13,773 nucleotides of DNA from an uncultured Oscillospiraceae bacterium (lineage in GTDB: Bacteria > Bacillota_A > Clostridia > Oscillospirales > Oscillospiraceae): NCBI GenBank assembly GCA_944387745.1, contig CALXGD010000018.1, forward strand, positions 1 through 13,773. The letters run 5' to 3'. Below are positions 13,589 through 13,773 of the stretch, piece by piece. The notes below the pieces were generated by a model that did not search any database, was not told where the DNA came from, and saw only the letters and a program-made list of their open reading frames with translations. Made by a program: the position numbers and the translations under genes. The stretch's first letter is position 1. The number at the start of each line of letters is the position of its first letter.

Positions 13589-13773
13589 TTACTGGGCGAT
13601 CTCCTCGACAATAGAGACCTGCTTACGGTCCTTACCCAGACGTTCAAACTTCACTCTGCCGGACTTGAGGGCGAACAGGGTGTCGTCGCTGCCCTTGCCC
13701 ACGTTCACGCCGGGGTGAATGTGAGTGCCGCGCTGCCGGACCAGGACGTTGCCGGCCAGGACGAACTGACCGT
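13589..13773 (-). CDS. rpmA: 50S ribosomal protein L27, C-terminal part
   Basis: The C-terminal 61 codons of bacterial L27, entering from the right edge, stop TAA at 13589-13591. The order [47 protein letters not shown] is the invariant L27 core. L27 sits at the peptidyl-transferase centre of the 50S subunit. The N-terminus, including the Firmicutes-specific cleaved leader, lies outside the window and cannot be judged. Followed by a strong terminator, then DUF296 and obgE. Confidence 0.97.
   Translation of the reverse strand, partial: GQFVLAGNVLVRQRGTHIHPGVNVGKGSDDTLFALKSGRVKFERLGKDRKQVSIVEEIAQ

Overview
The window reads as a high-GC chromosomal segment of a Gram-positive Clostridia-type bacterium, most likely an Oscillospiraceae-like gut anaerobe (Flavonifractor/Lawsonibacter type). 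This placement is an inference from GC-rich coding sequence, strong AGGAGG-type ribosome binding sites, sigma-A-like promoters ending in TATACT/TATGAT, an ATP-binding gene with a GldA-like C-terminus, a DUF4340 gene, and the rpmA...obgE arrangement. No rRNA, tRNA, CRISPR array or transposase gene was seen.

Layout. (1) 1-2076, minus strand: UDP-galactopyranose mutase (glf) followed by a family-2 glycosyltransferase cut by the window edge. Together they suggest galactofuranose-containing cell-surface glycan synthesis. A 69-bp inverted-repeat element lies between them and supplies the glf stop codon. (2) 2146-3918, minus: a 590-aa, three-helix membrane protein of unknown function with a large extracytoplasmic part. 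(3) 4122-4556, plus: a two-CBS-domain protein, convergent with (4) 4657-5334, minus: a TIGR00266/AIM24-family protein. The gap between them is packed with hairpins. (5) 5566-9661, plus: a tightly coupled four-gene ABC operon (ATPase, ABC-2 permease, GldG-like protein, DUF4340 protein). The ATPase gene carries an apparent 1-base deletion. (6) 9662-10028: an intergenic stretch with a possible 36-aa ORF, a 12-bp GC hairpin and a near-consensus promoter with a palindrome that looks like a MarR operator. (7) 10029-11644, plus: MarR regulator and MFS transporter, probably a self-regulated efflux operon. (8) 11687-13773, minus: rpmA (L27, partial), then a DUF296/PPC-domain gene, then obgE. A bidirectional terminator separates obgE from the MFS gene and a textbook terminator follows rpmA.

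How the genes work together. The ABC operon shows stop/start overlaps (ATGA) at two junctions and a 13-nt gap at the third, so it should make one membrane complex. Its ATPase reads correctly to the downstream ATGA overlap only if one base is restored in a C run at 6233-6236. The rpmA-obgE block is ribosome biology with an unusual DUF296 insertion. Nothing here clearly forms a new multi-gene system. The points most worth follow-up are the ATPase frameshift, the two promoter-embedded palindromes, the small ORF upstream of marR, the inverted-repeat element at the end of glf, and the unknown membrane protein.
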